Of a stretch of DNA of 64,000 bases, positions 13,346-24,600 are shown piece after piece (position 1 is the stretch's first letter; every line of letters starts with the position of its first letter). A program made the translations under genes and the position numbers. The notes beneath the pieces are model-generated. The model saw only the letters and a program-made list of their open reading frames with translations, was not told where the DNA came from and searched no databases. The stretch covers positions 890,850 through 954,849 of the forward strand of contig JANPWX010019780.1 in the NCBI GenBank assembly GCA_024734555.1, in the 5' to 3' direction. The stretch comes from Trochalopteron elliotii. Taxonomy: Eukaryota; Chordata; Aves; Passeriformes; Leiothrichidae.

Positions 13346-14468
13346 GTTGTACAGCATTCAGCCTAGGAATAAAGTTACTGGTCACAGTCTAAGGTTTGAA
13401 TGTTGTATGCAAAATTGTACTCCTCTTCATGTATTTTCTAGACCAATTAACATATTCTTTCCCTTGTTATTATTTGGATTCATTCCTTTCTAAGAGTTCT
13501 TGTAGGATAGTATGTTTATTGAACCCGCTACCTGAAATACTTGTGCTACAACTTCATGTATGTTTGTAGTCTCTCAAATTAGGGCAGCTATAACAGCCAG
13601 ATGAATTATATTTCAAATAAATTAGTTTTCAGTCTGACCAGGCATACTCTTGAAGATAAAGCAAATAGCTGTAGGAAAAAGGAAAAGATGAAAAGGAGAG
13701 AAAAAAGGGAATAAAAAAATGAAATAATAAAAAATAAAGTAAAACAGGGAAAAAAAAAAAAGAGTGTGATGGGACAGTAAAGGAAAAAAAAGGAGCAATT
13801 TTTTTATATTTCCAAACAGAAATATTTCACTTTTCATAAGCCTTTTCATTCAAAAAAGAAAAAAGTCTTTGTTTTGGAATGTTCTGAAACACACTTTCTT
13901 TGTTTTAGAAAGTAAATAATCTCCCAACTAAAAATGTTTGGCTTTGAGTCAAATCAATTTCTTGGTGGATCAGAAAAAAATACTGTTTTATTTCATTTAG
14001 CCAACGAAAATGTGACTTCAAGAGGAATAAAAAGCAATTCTTCAGGCAGGGCAGAGAAGGGGAACCAGTTATTTTCACTTGTTTGTCTGCTAGCCCTTTA
14101 GAAACAGTCTTCTGTATTCAGTCTCACATATCTATGCCATAGACAGCATGTTTACAAAGCAGTAAATTTTTTCTTCCTTTCAATTAACCCCTGTGCCATG
14201 GAAGTCTCCAGTAATCTTTTTTCACATTCTCATTTAATCTTCATCTCACTCCCTACAGATTTGATCTTTTCCCTTTGTCATTACAAGTGCCTTCTGGAGC
14301 AAGTCTTATTTTGGTGAGCGTGAATCTGCAAAAGTAGTCCCTTTCACTTTTCTGGCCAATGTTTTGTAGTAGCTTCCTTGCCTTCCATTCTGACTTGTCT
14401 TCTTTGGATGAAAGGTCTCTTTCTCCCAAAGTCCTGGCAGCTGAGGCTGTCAGGCATCTTTTCTCCAG
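13346..14468. other. Unique DNA with a purine-rich tract at 13674-13800
   Basis: The stretch includes about 125 bp of G/A-rich sequence with several A-runs (13674-13800). Otherwise I recognise nothing. A Phe/Leu-rich minus-strand open frame over this tract is an artefact of the base composition. Confidence 0.55.
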
Positions 14469-14959
14469 TGATGTGGATCCTTTCTAAAAGGAAACCCCAG
14501 ACCAACAGAGACAGTTTGTGTGGGTTCCTCAGATCAGCTGGCTGAGCATGGATAAGGCTGGAAATGAAGAGCGGGGTTCTGCCGTGGGTTTGGAAGGTTT
14601 ATTCTGGAGCAGCTCCACATGCAAAAGCACCGCTTGGCCTGTCCTTCTCCCATTTGTACCCCGGGACACACCCTGAGGCCACAGGAGAATTCGGGCCAAT
14701 GGATGGAAAGGGATTGGGTGTTCCAGAGGGGGACACTTAACTCAACAATTGAAGAGGGCAGGTGTCTGAGCACCTGGTCGAATGGGAGATGATCTTCCTC
14801 AAGTTTCCAGGGTGATTGACAAGGGGCTCCCCTCTGGGAGATACCATGGGAGTTTGGGAATGGGTTAAGGGATTTGGGAAGGAACACAAAACAAATAAAA
14901 TACATATAAAACTTTGAAAGGCTTAATCATGCATTGCAACACATGCACACCCTCCAACA
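14469..14959 (-). mobile_element. ERV long terminal repeat, probably solo
   Basis: This GC-richer block stands out from the surrounding AT-rich DNA. Read on the minus strand it has the order of a retroviral LTR. It starts TGTTGGAGGGTG, carries a CAAT-like ccattggccc, a TATA-like ggtacaaatg, and an AATAAA signal at 14598-14603. It ends with a segment closing in CACATCA, the same last seven bases as the LTR at 18369-18966. I found no target-site duplication, so both limits are approximate. No internal retroviral sequence follows on either side, so a solo LTR is the simplest reading. A 123-codon minus-strand open frame inside it is not a gene. Confidence 0.65.
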
Positions 14960-17779
14960 TTATATTTTAAACAGAATGAATAGCTCCAGAAAAACACTGA
15001 AGTAAAGCACTGATGAGGTTAAAATTCCTATGGTTCCTACAGTGAACAGGACTGCCAATCTTAGTTACTGATTAAGAAAACTTCATAGTAAATGTTTTTC
15101 TGATCAAAAGTCTGGCAAATTGTATCTGACAACGCTGGCTTTCTCCCTTCTATTTTTATTTCTAAGCTCTCCTTGTTTTTTCAGTTACACAAGGCTCTCT
15201 GCAGAATTCTGGGCTTCTAAAAGTGCACCCCATGCACCATTTTAATTTCTGATACTGGATTTGGCATTGCAATTTTGCTTTAGAGAAGCTGAAAAAGCCC
15301 AAGTTCAGTGGTAATAAAGAATCACATTACATAGTGCAAATTGCCAAATTTTTGACATTATCAAACCCTAACAGCATTCTTTGCTTCTTATTTACTTCAA
15401 TTTGAGAATACATGGTTTAAAGGCAAACACTTCTATTTTACTAATTCCAGTATCTCATCACACTGTGCACATTTAGATCATCATTAAGATGAAAGTATAG
15501 TGGATGTAAAAAGGGAAGGGAATGGAGGAGCTGGGAATAGGAAAATCAAGGCTTAGATCCAGTCTGAGTTATTTGTGAATTATTTTCACAGGCATTTCAA
15601 TATAAAACTCACTGACTTAAGGAAAAGTATCAGCACTTCTTTAGCTGGTGCAGTACTTTAATTTCATATCTCTTTGATTACCTCACAGCACTATGATACA
15701 TGGGTAATAACAGTAAAATCTTTACTATTCTTATCCACCTCTAAGAGCAATATAATTTCCTACTGCCTTCACAGTGCTCAGAAATAAAACAGTATCTTTT
15801 TCCTACTCATTAAAGCAGCGTTAATGAACAGTGGATACTGTTTATCAGTGTCTCCTGCTGGTTCCTACGCACAAGTGATATTATTTCTCTGCAAGATGTC
15901 TGCCATGCTAACAGGAATGCTACTTGTGTGCAAAATGGTTGACAAGGGACGTGGGTTCAGAAGTGGCATTTGCTATCTTGGAGCACATTTTGCCGAATAT
16001 ACATGCTGAGAAATGCTTCCTCCATTTCCAGCTTCCATAATTCTGGGCTGAGCAGGAGGTTTATCTCTCCTTAAAATGAGAAATGTGCCACTGACTGAGA
16101 CATTTCCTGTTATTCCTTTAAACATTGAATTAAGGTCATGATCTTTAAAAAGGTATTAATAAAGTAACTACATAATAGAGATAAGAGCTTAAATAATGCA
16201 CTGGCTTTAAAGCTGGAGATCAGTTTTGCTCTTCAGCACTAGCAGCCACAGATTCAATGGGGAAAAAAAAGTTTGAAATTTAAAGGAAATCCTCAGATCA
16301 TGTAATTTCAATTGTAATATTAAAAATAAATGGAGCAGGCAACATTACAGAGAGTGAGAGCTTAGCTCTTCCTTCTTTGTCTCTGTGCTCTGCTTGCTCC
16401 TGGTGTTAAATAATCCTCAGTACAGTGGATATGATATATTGGAGAAAAGAGGTCAGTTTAATTTTAAACCCTACACAGACATTATATGAAATTTTCCAGT
16501 GGGAGTGTGCCACTGTGGTCACAGATATGGAAAGGGATTCAGACCACTATTTAGCTCATGGTAAAAAGTGTTGCCACTTACATAAGGAGCGCCTCTTCAG
16601 AAACACTGAAAAAAATCCTGAAATAATTGTGCTGCTATTCAGATATATGATGAAATGGTATAAAAAAAAGAAACATGAACAGGAATTTTTAAAAAAAGGA
16701 GTTAATTAATTGGGTAAGAGACATTTCTTAGTCTCAGACAATCAAATGGATTTCACTTGATGCCAGTGGTTCAAATTACCTGAGAGACTTATCTCCTGAA
16801 GACAGACCTAATCACAACAAATGGCAGAAACTCGAGGTTTCAAAAGCTGATATGCAAAGATGACTGATATTCAAATGTTAGCCGCAATACTTCTGAGAGT
16901 ATTGCACAAGGCTTTCAAAATATTTACTACATTTTAGATAAACAAAGTAGCATGTTTTGCTTTTATAAAATTTCCCACAGTTCCTTAAACCCTGCCCTAA
17001 AATCAATGAATGAATTTAAAATTAGTTGCTGAGAGTGTTACCAATATTTCTGAGAACTAAACTTTATTCTTGACTTTTTTCCCTAAGACACTCTGTAACT
17101 TAGCACCTTCTAAACACTTTTGAACTTGGATAGAACTCTGAAATAATACACAGTTCCCATAAATAGGATTAGATATGCGGTAGCATCTGTTCTGGACAGA
17201 TTTCTCAATGAGACACATCCAGTCTGCTGTGTGTCACCACCACACTGTGAAGTTTACTCTTCCACTTTTCAAGAAGAAGCAGTCTCAAACTAAGTGTAAA
17301 TATAAAGGGTTAGTAAAGAATTCAAAAAAAACAACAACAAAAAAACCAAATATTTGTAGTTCATACAGAAGATTTGTTTTAAATATAGTCTGCTTGGACC
17401 ATAAAACTAAGGAGACACACTTGTTAAATGTACTAACATCACAAAAGCCTATGAAAGCAAGAAAAACAAAAAAGACAATCCAGTGCTCAGCCGCTATATA
17501 CATACCACCTATGGTGTAGATTTAAACCTCAGATTCTGAACAAAGGCACCTATCCAAAGCAGGTGATGTAGCAGTGCATCCTGACTCAATGAGAGAGCAG
17601 AGGAGATGCATGATCCTCCACTCAGAGTGGAATCCTAGGCCACCCAGATGTGATGGGTTGGGGCTAGACAGAACATGAGCATGGGCAACCTTGCAGTGGG
17701 ACCACATGACTGCTTACACGTGACCTGATCAGGAAAAAATTGGATTACGTCTTTTTCAAACAACTGGAAGAAGCCTCAT
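14960..17779. other. Unique DNA, nothing recognised
   Basis: I recognise no exon, RNA gene or repeat. Open frames are short. The last 100 bases or so may already belong to the plus-strand CR1 that becomes clear near 17780. Confidence 0.55.
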
Positions 17780-18368
17780 TCTGACAGATTGATCTGTCTT
17801 CTTGAGTGACCTGACCACCCCACTATCTTTGGAAGGGAAACAGAGCATGGAACAAGCAATATAGGAGGTGGTGGAATCCAAGGTCCTGAGAGAAAGAAAT
17901 AGGGGAAAATATTAGGACTTACCATCAACTGCAATTCAATTAGCTTAGGAAATATTTTAAAAACTGTACAGTCAAAAATCCATCATGTGTCACAGGATGC
18001 AGCCACTAGTCCATTTTGAGGCAATTTTTGATCACCTTTGTTCACCTCATGATGAACAGAACAGTTCCAAAGGACTGGGAGAAAACAAGTAACACTTCTG
18101 TCTCTGAGAATGAAAAAGGAAGAGAACAGGAAGATTAAACAGCTGGGCTCAAAGAGTTGTGACCAGTAGCACAAAATCTTCAGCTGGAGGAGTATCACCA
18201 ATGGCATGTCCATCTCAATGGTCAATAAGACCACTAAAATCAATACTGTTTTACCTCTTTCCAGTGACCAGCATGGAACAGACTCTTAACAAGTCTGTTG
18301 ATGACACAAAACAGGGAGGAGGGGCTTCCTGGCTGGCTTGCTGGGGTGCCTTCCAGAGGGACATGGAT
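17780..18368 (+). mobile_element. CR1 LINE, ORF2 portion, left part (interrupted by an LTR)
   Basis: This plus-strand CR1 resembles the reverse-transcriptase-encoding ORF2. Recognisable blocks are gacctgaccaccccactatc near 17810, gggctcaaagagttgtgacc near 18146, and aacaagtctgttgatgacac near 18288, which corresponds to the conserved region before the end of the RT domain. It is full of stops and small indels. The element breaks off at 18368 exactly where an LTR with a 6-bp duplication begins, and resumes at 18967. The two pieces were one element before that insertion. Confidence 0.85.
18363..18368. repeat. 6-bp target-site duplication, left copy (atggat)
   Basis: This matches atggat at 18967-18972 on the other side of the LTR. 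Taking one copy away with the LTR restores CR1 continuity across the junction. Confidence 0.9.
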
Positions 18369-18966
18369 TGATGTGGTGCTGGAATCGCCTGCTGGCTCCT
18401 GTCAACATGCCAAGAGTGGCTGTTCCCAGATGGAATGTGATCTGAGTAAGAGCAGAGCAGGGCTCACTCTCTAGGGCACAGTGGTTTGCTGAAGGCTGAG
18501 AGCAGAGGCAAGAATGAATGAAATAAGTCTTCCATATAGATTCCAAGGCAGTTTATTACCAAAGAGAATCCAGGGATGAAAGACACTGAGCCCTGGTGAG
18601 CAGGGAATTTTATGCAGGGGAGGATCTTGGGGAGGGTACTAATTTTCAACCAATAGGGAAAGGACTGGGGAGGAGCACAAGGCAGAGTTCATAATACATA
18701 AACAATTGAGGAGGCACAGGGGGAGGGGAACAGTTCACACAAAGCAATGGGGCTTCTAGTAACAGGGGATTTCCAAGGGCACTTCCAGAAGCAAGGGGAT
18801 CGGACAAGGCAGGATTGACAACTCAGCTGGAGGAGGGACAGGGAACATTCTGTAACAAGTGGCATGTCTAGGGCAAGATGGACAACTAGGTGGGAGGATA
18901 TAACTTAGATTGAACCAACAATACAGGGGGGAACAGAACAAATCATTATACATAAAATATACCTCA
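18369..18966 (-). mobile_element. Solo ERV LTR nested in a CR1, 598 bp
   Basis: The boundaries are exact: the block begins TG, ends CA, and is flanked by the 6-bp direct repeat atggat. Read on the minus strand it has a CAAT box (ctattggtt, complement of 18648-18656), a TATA-like cataaaatt about 35 bp further on, and an AATAAA signal at 18552-18557. These are in LTR order. A 6-bp duplication is typical of class II (ERVK/alpharetrovirus-like) integrases, so I infer that class. No internal retroviral sequence or second LTR is present, so it is a solo LTR left by recombination between two LTRs. Confidence 0.9.
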
Positions 18967-19123
18967 ATGGATAGGCTGGAGAAATGGGCCAATATGAACT
19001 TCTTGAAGTTTATTTTCTTGGAAACACCAAATTTTGCACCCCCAAAGGAATGACTCTGGGTATCAGTCAACACTGGGAGCCAACTAATTGGGGAATAACA
19101 ACACAGAAAAGGCCTTGGCTTTT

Positions 19124-19165
<42 letters not shown>

Positions 19166-19560
19166 ACATGAGCCAGCAATGTACTCTCCTATCAAAGACC
19201 AGTGGTCTCCTAAGGCTGACCAGGCTGCATTAGGAGACTGTTAGCAGATCAAGGAAGGTGATCCTCCCTCTCTGTTTAAGCTGTGGTGAGACAAATCTAG
19301 AGCGCTAAGTCCAGTTCTGATTCCTCCAGTACCAGAGAGACATTGACATCCTGGAAGAAATTGAGCAAACATCCACAGAGGAGTCAGGGAACTGAAGCAA
19401 GCCTTACACAAACTGAGGATAGAGAGCTGAGGCTGTTCAAGTTGGTATTTTATCTGTGTGTGTAAACATCTGATGATAGGGTGTAGCAGTTGGACTGGAT
19501 GGTCTCTGGAGGTGTTTGCCAGCCTCAGAAAAATGGTGATTGTGTAGCTCTGAATAAGGA
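18967..19560 (+). mobile_element. CR1 LINE, right part to 3' end
   Basis: This continues the element interrupted at 18368. It starts ataggctggagaaatgggcc after the duplicated bases, and includes gacatgagccagcaatgt near 19165. It ends with the typical 3' block ggactggatggtctctgga near 19494. The terminal 8-bp repeats have decayed. A 39-nt T run sits inside it at 19126-19164, replacing some CR1 sequence. The element is inactive. Confidence 0.88.
19126..19164 (+). repeat. poly(T) run, 39 T, inside a CR1
   Basis: An uninterrupted run of 39 T lies between two recognisable CR1 blocks (aaaaggccttgg and gacatgagccagc). Normal CR1 sequence at this point is mixed, so the run must have arisen by slippage from a short T-run or by insertion of an A-tailed fragment that was later lost. 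Confidence 0.9.
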
Positions 19561-19954
19561 TTGGCGATTGCCATATTTATATAAGAGGTAAAGAAAAATT
19601 GCTCAGAACTTTTTAAAAGGTGTAAATAATCCCTTTGTTCTTGTAAATATTGTCTTAGCTGAAGAGGGACTGAACATTTATTTAGAACAAAAGTAACATT
19701 TCTACTTATTTAAAAGGGATTGGATCTAAACCCTTCAAGGATTTATAATAAAAACTTCTAAAAATTGTAATGTTATTTTATTTGCTTTGAAGTTATTCAA
19801 ATTACCAGTTTCTTATTACCAGCAAATATTTGAAGTAGCTTGAAAAGTTACTGTTCACACAGAGTATACATTGATTCTCTGGTGATTTTTAAAGGCAGTT
19901 TATATTGATATTAATGGTCACAAGCAAACTATTTATACAAGAGGACCCTGATCA
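19561..19954. other. AT-rich spacer between two opposed CR1 elements
   Basis: About 390 bp of AT-rich DNA with no recognised feature. It separates the 3' ends of a plus-strand and a minus-strand CR1. Confidence 0.6.
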
Positions 19955-20894
19955 CAGAATCTTGGAATCATTTAGATTGGAAGAGAATTCTAAGATCACC
20001 AAGTTCAACCTTTGACCAATCACTGTCTTGTGAACTAGACCATGGAACTAAGTGCCATGTCCAGTCATTTCTTGCACACCTCCAGAGATGGCAATTCCAC
20101 CATTTGCCTGGACAGTCAATTCCAATGCTGAATAACACTGTCCATGAAGAAATTCTTCCTGATGTCCAGCCTGAACTTGCCTTGGTGCAGTGTCAGGTCA
20201 CTTCCCCTCCTAATGCCAGATGCCTGGGAGAGAAGCTGCCCCCACCTGGTTACACCCTCTTTTCAGGGATTTTTGGAGCCTGATAACATCTCCCCTGAAC
20301 CATCTTTTCTCAAGACAAAGCAACCCCACCTCCCTCAACTGCTTCTTATAAGACTTAACCCCTAGACCCATCATCAGGTCCTTTGCCCTTCTGTGGACAG
20401 ACTCCTCAGTGTTTTTCTTACAGTGAGGGCTCCAGAACACTTTCCACTTTCCTCAGCAGTGCCCAGTACAGGGGGACAGTCACTGCACTGTCCAGTCTTA
20501 CTGGACTCATCATTACTGATACAAACTGAGATGCCATTGGCCTTCTTGGTCACCTCAGCACACAGCTGGATCATGTTCAGGCACTGTTCACCAACACTCC
20601 CAGGTCCTTTTCCACTGGGCAGTTTTCCAGCCACTGCCCCAGGCTGTAGTACTGCACACATGGTTGTTGTGACTGAAATTCAGGGCCCAGCACTTTACCT
20701 TGTTGGACTTCATACCATCAATCCATCCTGTCCATATCCCTCTGTGGACCCTTCCGGCCCTCCAGATAAGCACTCACACCCAGCTCCACAAACTGACAGA
20801 TGGTGCACTCAAACACCTCATCCAGATCATCAGTAGAGATATTAAACAGGGTTGGACACAAAACTGAGCCCTGGGGAATTCCTATAATGACTGG
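19955..20894 (-). mobile_element. CR1 LINE, 3' end and ORF2 part (interrupted by an LTR)
   Basis: This is a long minus-oriented CR1. On the plus strand it opens with the reversed 3' end (atcacagaatcttggaatc), then carries aagaaattcttcctgatgtc, a block with ccaggtccttttccactggg near 20600, and actgagccctggggaattcc near 20864. These lie in the expected reverse order from the 3' untranslated region back into ORF2. It stops at 20894, where an LTR with a 5-bp duplication begins, and resumes at 21509. Open frames on both strands in this block are relics of the decayed RT frame. Confidence 0.93.
20890..20894. repeat. 5-bp target-site duplication, left copy (actgg)
   Basis: This matches actgg at 21504-21508. 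The flanking CR1 expects a single gactgg at this position. Confidence 0.85.
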
Positions 20895-21503
20895 TGTCGT
20901 AGTAGGGCAAATCTGGGAGGAAACCTCCTAAGGGGCACTCCCTCCCCTCCCCCCAACCGGTTTGAAAAAAAAAACCTCCTCCGAGAGAAGTGGAAAGAAC
21001 CCTGTTTATTAAACAGGCAAAGCACTCCCTGGCACAATAAATTGAACAATACCCGATGATGCTGCTCTGAAGAGATGACAGATTTAGGAAAGAAGTCCGT
21101 CCTGTAGGTGGTTGCTCTGTCTCGGTTCCTCTGGTGCTGGGGAGCATTGCTGTGCAGGTCTTGGTGGGTTCCAGATGCAGCCCCCACGGCACTCCCCGGG
21201 GTCCTCAGTCCACAGAGATTTTTAACAGCTCCAAGGGAAGGTGAAAAAAGGATAAAAAAGCAGGAAAGAAAAAAAGGAAAAAAAAACAGGAGGAGAAGGA
21301 AAAAAAGAAAGCAAAGCGTCTCCTCCTACTGCTATCTACGCTAGCTAACTAACTACTGAAAAAAACCTCTCCGTGTGGGTTGAATTCGACTCTCAAGGCC
21401 AGTCAACGGAGGACAGTTTCTAAAAACAAACTGCGTGCCTCTCCCCTCCCCCAGCTTCCAGAACCAAGAGATGATTGGTATACAATCATATCACCCCAGG
21501 ACA
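20895..21503 (-). mobile_element. Solo ERV LTR nested in a CR1, 609 bp
   Basis: It begins TG and ends CA on the plus strand, with the 5-bp repeat actgg on both sides. Read on the minus strand it starts TGTCCTGGGGTGATATGATT, has a purine/pyrimidine-asymmetric middle, an AATAAA signal at 21005-21010, and ends near a tttcctccca/atttgccct block. The same start and the same end occur in the LTR at 38534-39209, so both belong to one family. A 5-bp duplication is usual for ERVL and some class I avian ERVs. Which of these it is cannot be told without internal sequence, and none is present. Confidence 0.9.
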
Positions 21504-21508
21504 ACTGG

Positions 21509-21680
21509 GCACAAACAAAGTAACTCATTCCCCACCACTCTCTGGACCTGGCCACCCAGCCAGTTCTTTACCATGTGAAGAGAACACCAAGTGAAGAGAA
21601 TCCAAGCCATGAGCTACAACTTCTCCAGGAGAATGCCATGGGAGATAGCATCATAGGCTCTTTTGGAAACCGTAAAACCA
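21509..21680 (-). mobile_element. CR1 LINE, continuation after the nested LTR
   Basis: CR1 ORF2 sequence continues on the minus strand. Blocks such as ccaccactctctggacctgg, ccagccagttctttacca and cttctccaggagaatgcc are the next segments expected after the break at 20894. Similarity is lost near 21680, which is the 5' truncation point of this copy or a deletion edge. Confidence 0.9.
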
Positions 21681-24600
21681 TGAAGGATGTAGCTGCTCTG
21701 ACTTTTGTTTTGGACAGTTAAAAGCAATGCTTGCTGTGTCCTTTTAGCCTGCAAAGTGAAAGTATGTGGCCTTAAGTTTGGTACCAAGATTTTCAATTGC
21801 AGACTCACATTAGTTTGGTCCTGGGTCTGAAAAGAAAAGAGAGAAGTACACTTCCCCTCTTTCCAGAAAGTCACTGTTCTTCCAAAGAAGAACCCACTCA
21901 GGCCGTTTCTTACAAGTCTGTCTATGAAAGACATGGGAATGAAAAGTAGTTATCTCCCTAGAGTCTTCCTGGAATCCGGCTGAGAATGGGTTAAATATCC
22001 GTCCCAGTTGTGGTGGGGCCAGCTCTTCTGCGCAGCTCCTGAAGGAGCACTGCTGTAACTTACAGGATCCCAACATGACTTAAAACCAAACACTGGTAGG
22101 CATGAAAATTTCATGTACTACCTATGGAAATGTCTTCACAGTTCCTGCCCATGTCTCCATTTTCCCCATCAAATTCACAGAAAAACCTAACCAGCCTGCA
22201 GAAAGAACAATTACAATCCTGTCATGGGAACAGCTACCTCAGGGCCGCAACTGCAAAGAAAATACCGTGTCCAATGTGTTGGTCTGTGCTCCTTGTGGCC
22301 AAGATCAAGCAACCATTTCACAGGACAGCAGCTCCTTCCTGGTCCGAGGAACAACTTCATAGCAAGTGAGACGTTCCACCTGGTTGTGGAAAATCAAAAC
22401 CTCGTGTACACTGTAAGACTGTTGAGGTATAATTAAGTCAGGTCCTGAGTACCTACAGAGTTTTAAATTAATGTTTTTTTAACTTCTGTGATCCCATAGA
22501 AATGTAATATTGCATTGAAAATATCTAGCATTAATTGATATTTCCTGTTTGTATCTTAAGAGCTTCAATATACATTTATTTTATCTGCACTAGATGTAAG
22601 AGATTTCTGAGTTCATTACTACTTCAATGGTTTTAAAATTCTTGGGAGCTAATTCTTCAATATTATGTCAAAATTAATGAAAAAAACCCCAACCTTTCAT
22701 TTCAGGCTCTAATTTATGTCTTTCAGGCAGAAGCATTGTTACTGCATGTATTGTTTATAGACCATATCCATCATATTCATATCCTGAAATAAAAAGGTAC
22801 ATTGCTCAGCTGCTCTCAGTTATGTACATATGGTTTCTCCTGTGTATCCATGTATATTGCTGTCTTATTTTCCTCTGTATAGATAAAATACACTATTTTT
22901 CTCAAGACCTATTTTTGTATTGTCGTTTAGAGAAAATTAGTAGAACATAACACTTGGGTAGAAAAGAAGCACATTATATGAAGCCAGCTCATGACAAAGA
23001 ATTAAGAGTCCATGTTTCCCCCCCCTTTTTTTCTTCCAGTCCACACAGATTTGTGTGGCTTCCCCATGTACTCTCTGGAGTAAGTCATGCCTTTTATTAC
23101 CTGTATGTGCAGAACTGATCACACAAATCTCCAATTATGGTGTCCTGCCCTATCTTATATTTAATAAAAAGCAGGTAATGAAACAGTATGTTTCAGGATC
23201 CATCTCAGGAAGAGGGAAGGCAGCAGCAGTTTCACATTGCACAAGCTGTGTTACAGTGAATCTCTAAAAATATAAGCAGCACCAAGACATTTCATTGCCT
23301 AATTCACATGATATGATCAATTACTCTGCACCACAAGACGGCCTTTTTACTCCTTTCTGTTACTTACATTGTGTGTCACAGGCTGTGATAGTATGACAAG
23401 AAAAATGGACGGTTTTATGACCAAGTACACCACAATCCAGGATAATTAGAAGACTTGTATAGGATTGCTTTTATCCCTTTTGTTGGGAAAGGGTCAGTTG
23501 CAATGTCACTGTAACAACTCCCTGCCTACCCAAAATATCTGAAGAGCAAAATTACAAATCTGGACTGCCAGGCAAGCCAAGGAGCTGCTCCAAGTTCCAG
23601 GCACAAATCCAGGCAAGCAGTCCTCAGCTGCTGTTGCAGGACACAGAGACACACACTTCTCAGAGCTTCACAGCACTGCAGACCCTAACACAGCACTCAG
23701 AAACATGGAATTCAAGTTTCTGTCCTCAGTTTAAGCTGCACAACATCCTCCTTACAGCTTGGAGGGCTGGCACAGAGAACCACAGATTACTGAGGCTTAA
23801 AGACACTGGATTGATTGTTTTCATTTCTTTTCAGAGCAGGATTGCAAGACACAAGCAACAAAAATTATAAACTTTCAGTACACCAGAAAAACATAGTTAG
23901 TGGATGGTGACAAATTGGGAAACAAGGAAGAATGATGCTAAAATATTATGTGAAAAATTTAAGGAAAATGGCTGAAATATTGGCAGATCTCTGCAATGTG
24001 TTCTAGAAGCATGAAGAAATAATCCCAAGGCAGATTGTGTTCTGCAGATTACCAAAAATGGTAATTTATTATCATTTCTTCAAGAATCTGGGCTACCACA
24101 TTGAGCTACAGAGTACACTTCCCTGTCACTCATCTGTGATCTTCACTCGGCTAATGGCTTTCCCAGACAGGATTCTCATACCTTGGACTGATCTCTCTTG
24201 ATGCACTTCTGCAGCATTTGAGGAACTGATGAATGCACATCCCAGAGCATCTAGCCCTTGATCTTAGGAGAACAGAGGCAGACAGAGTCACTGTTGGACC
24301 TGTTGGCTGCTCCTCCTCTTGCCTGGCATTTTCAGCTGCACCTGAGCCCCTTTGCACTCACAGCTTCTTCTTCATCACCCTGGCCACACCCAAGCAATCA
24401 CATTGTGGTACCAGCTGGGTACGGCACAAACACAAGGGAAATATAAAGAAAAAAGCCTTGATGTCTGCCAGATGGTGCATTTGGGCTGCACCATGGGAGA
24501 GTGAATCCTCCCTCCAAGGCAGCAAGAGATGGATGAATGCTCTGCGTAGCTCCTACAGGTGACCACCACACAAATGTTTTCAGTTGCTGCAGAGTTTTGT

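Noticed and set aside
14534..14905. 123-codon minus-strand open frame
   Set aside because: It lies within an LTR, and LTRs of this type do not encode proteins.
14463..14989. ctccag repeated at 14463 and 14984 as a target-site duplication for the 14.5-kb LTR
   Set aside because: It would require an LTR border not ending in CA, so the match is probably chance.
20393..20836. 147-codon plus-strand open frame
   Set aside because: It lies entirely in a minus-strand CR1 and is antisense to the decayed reverse-transcriptase ORF.
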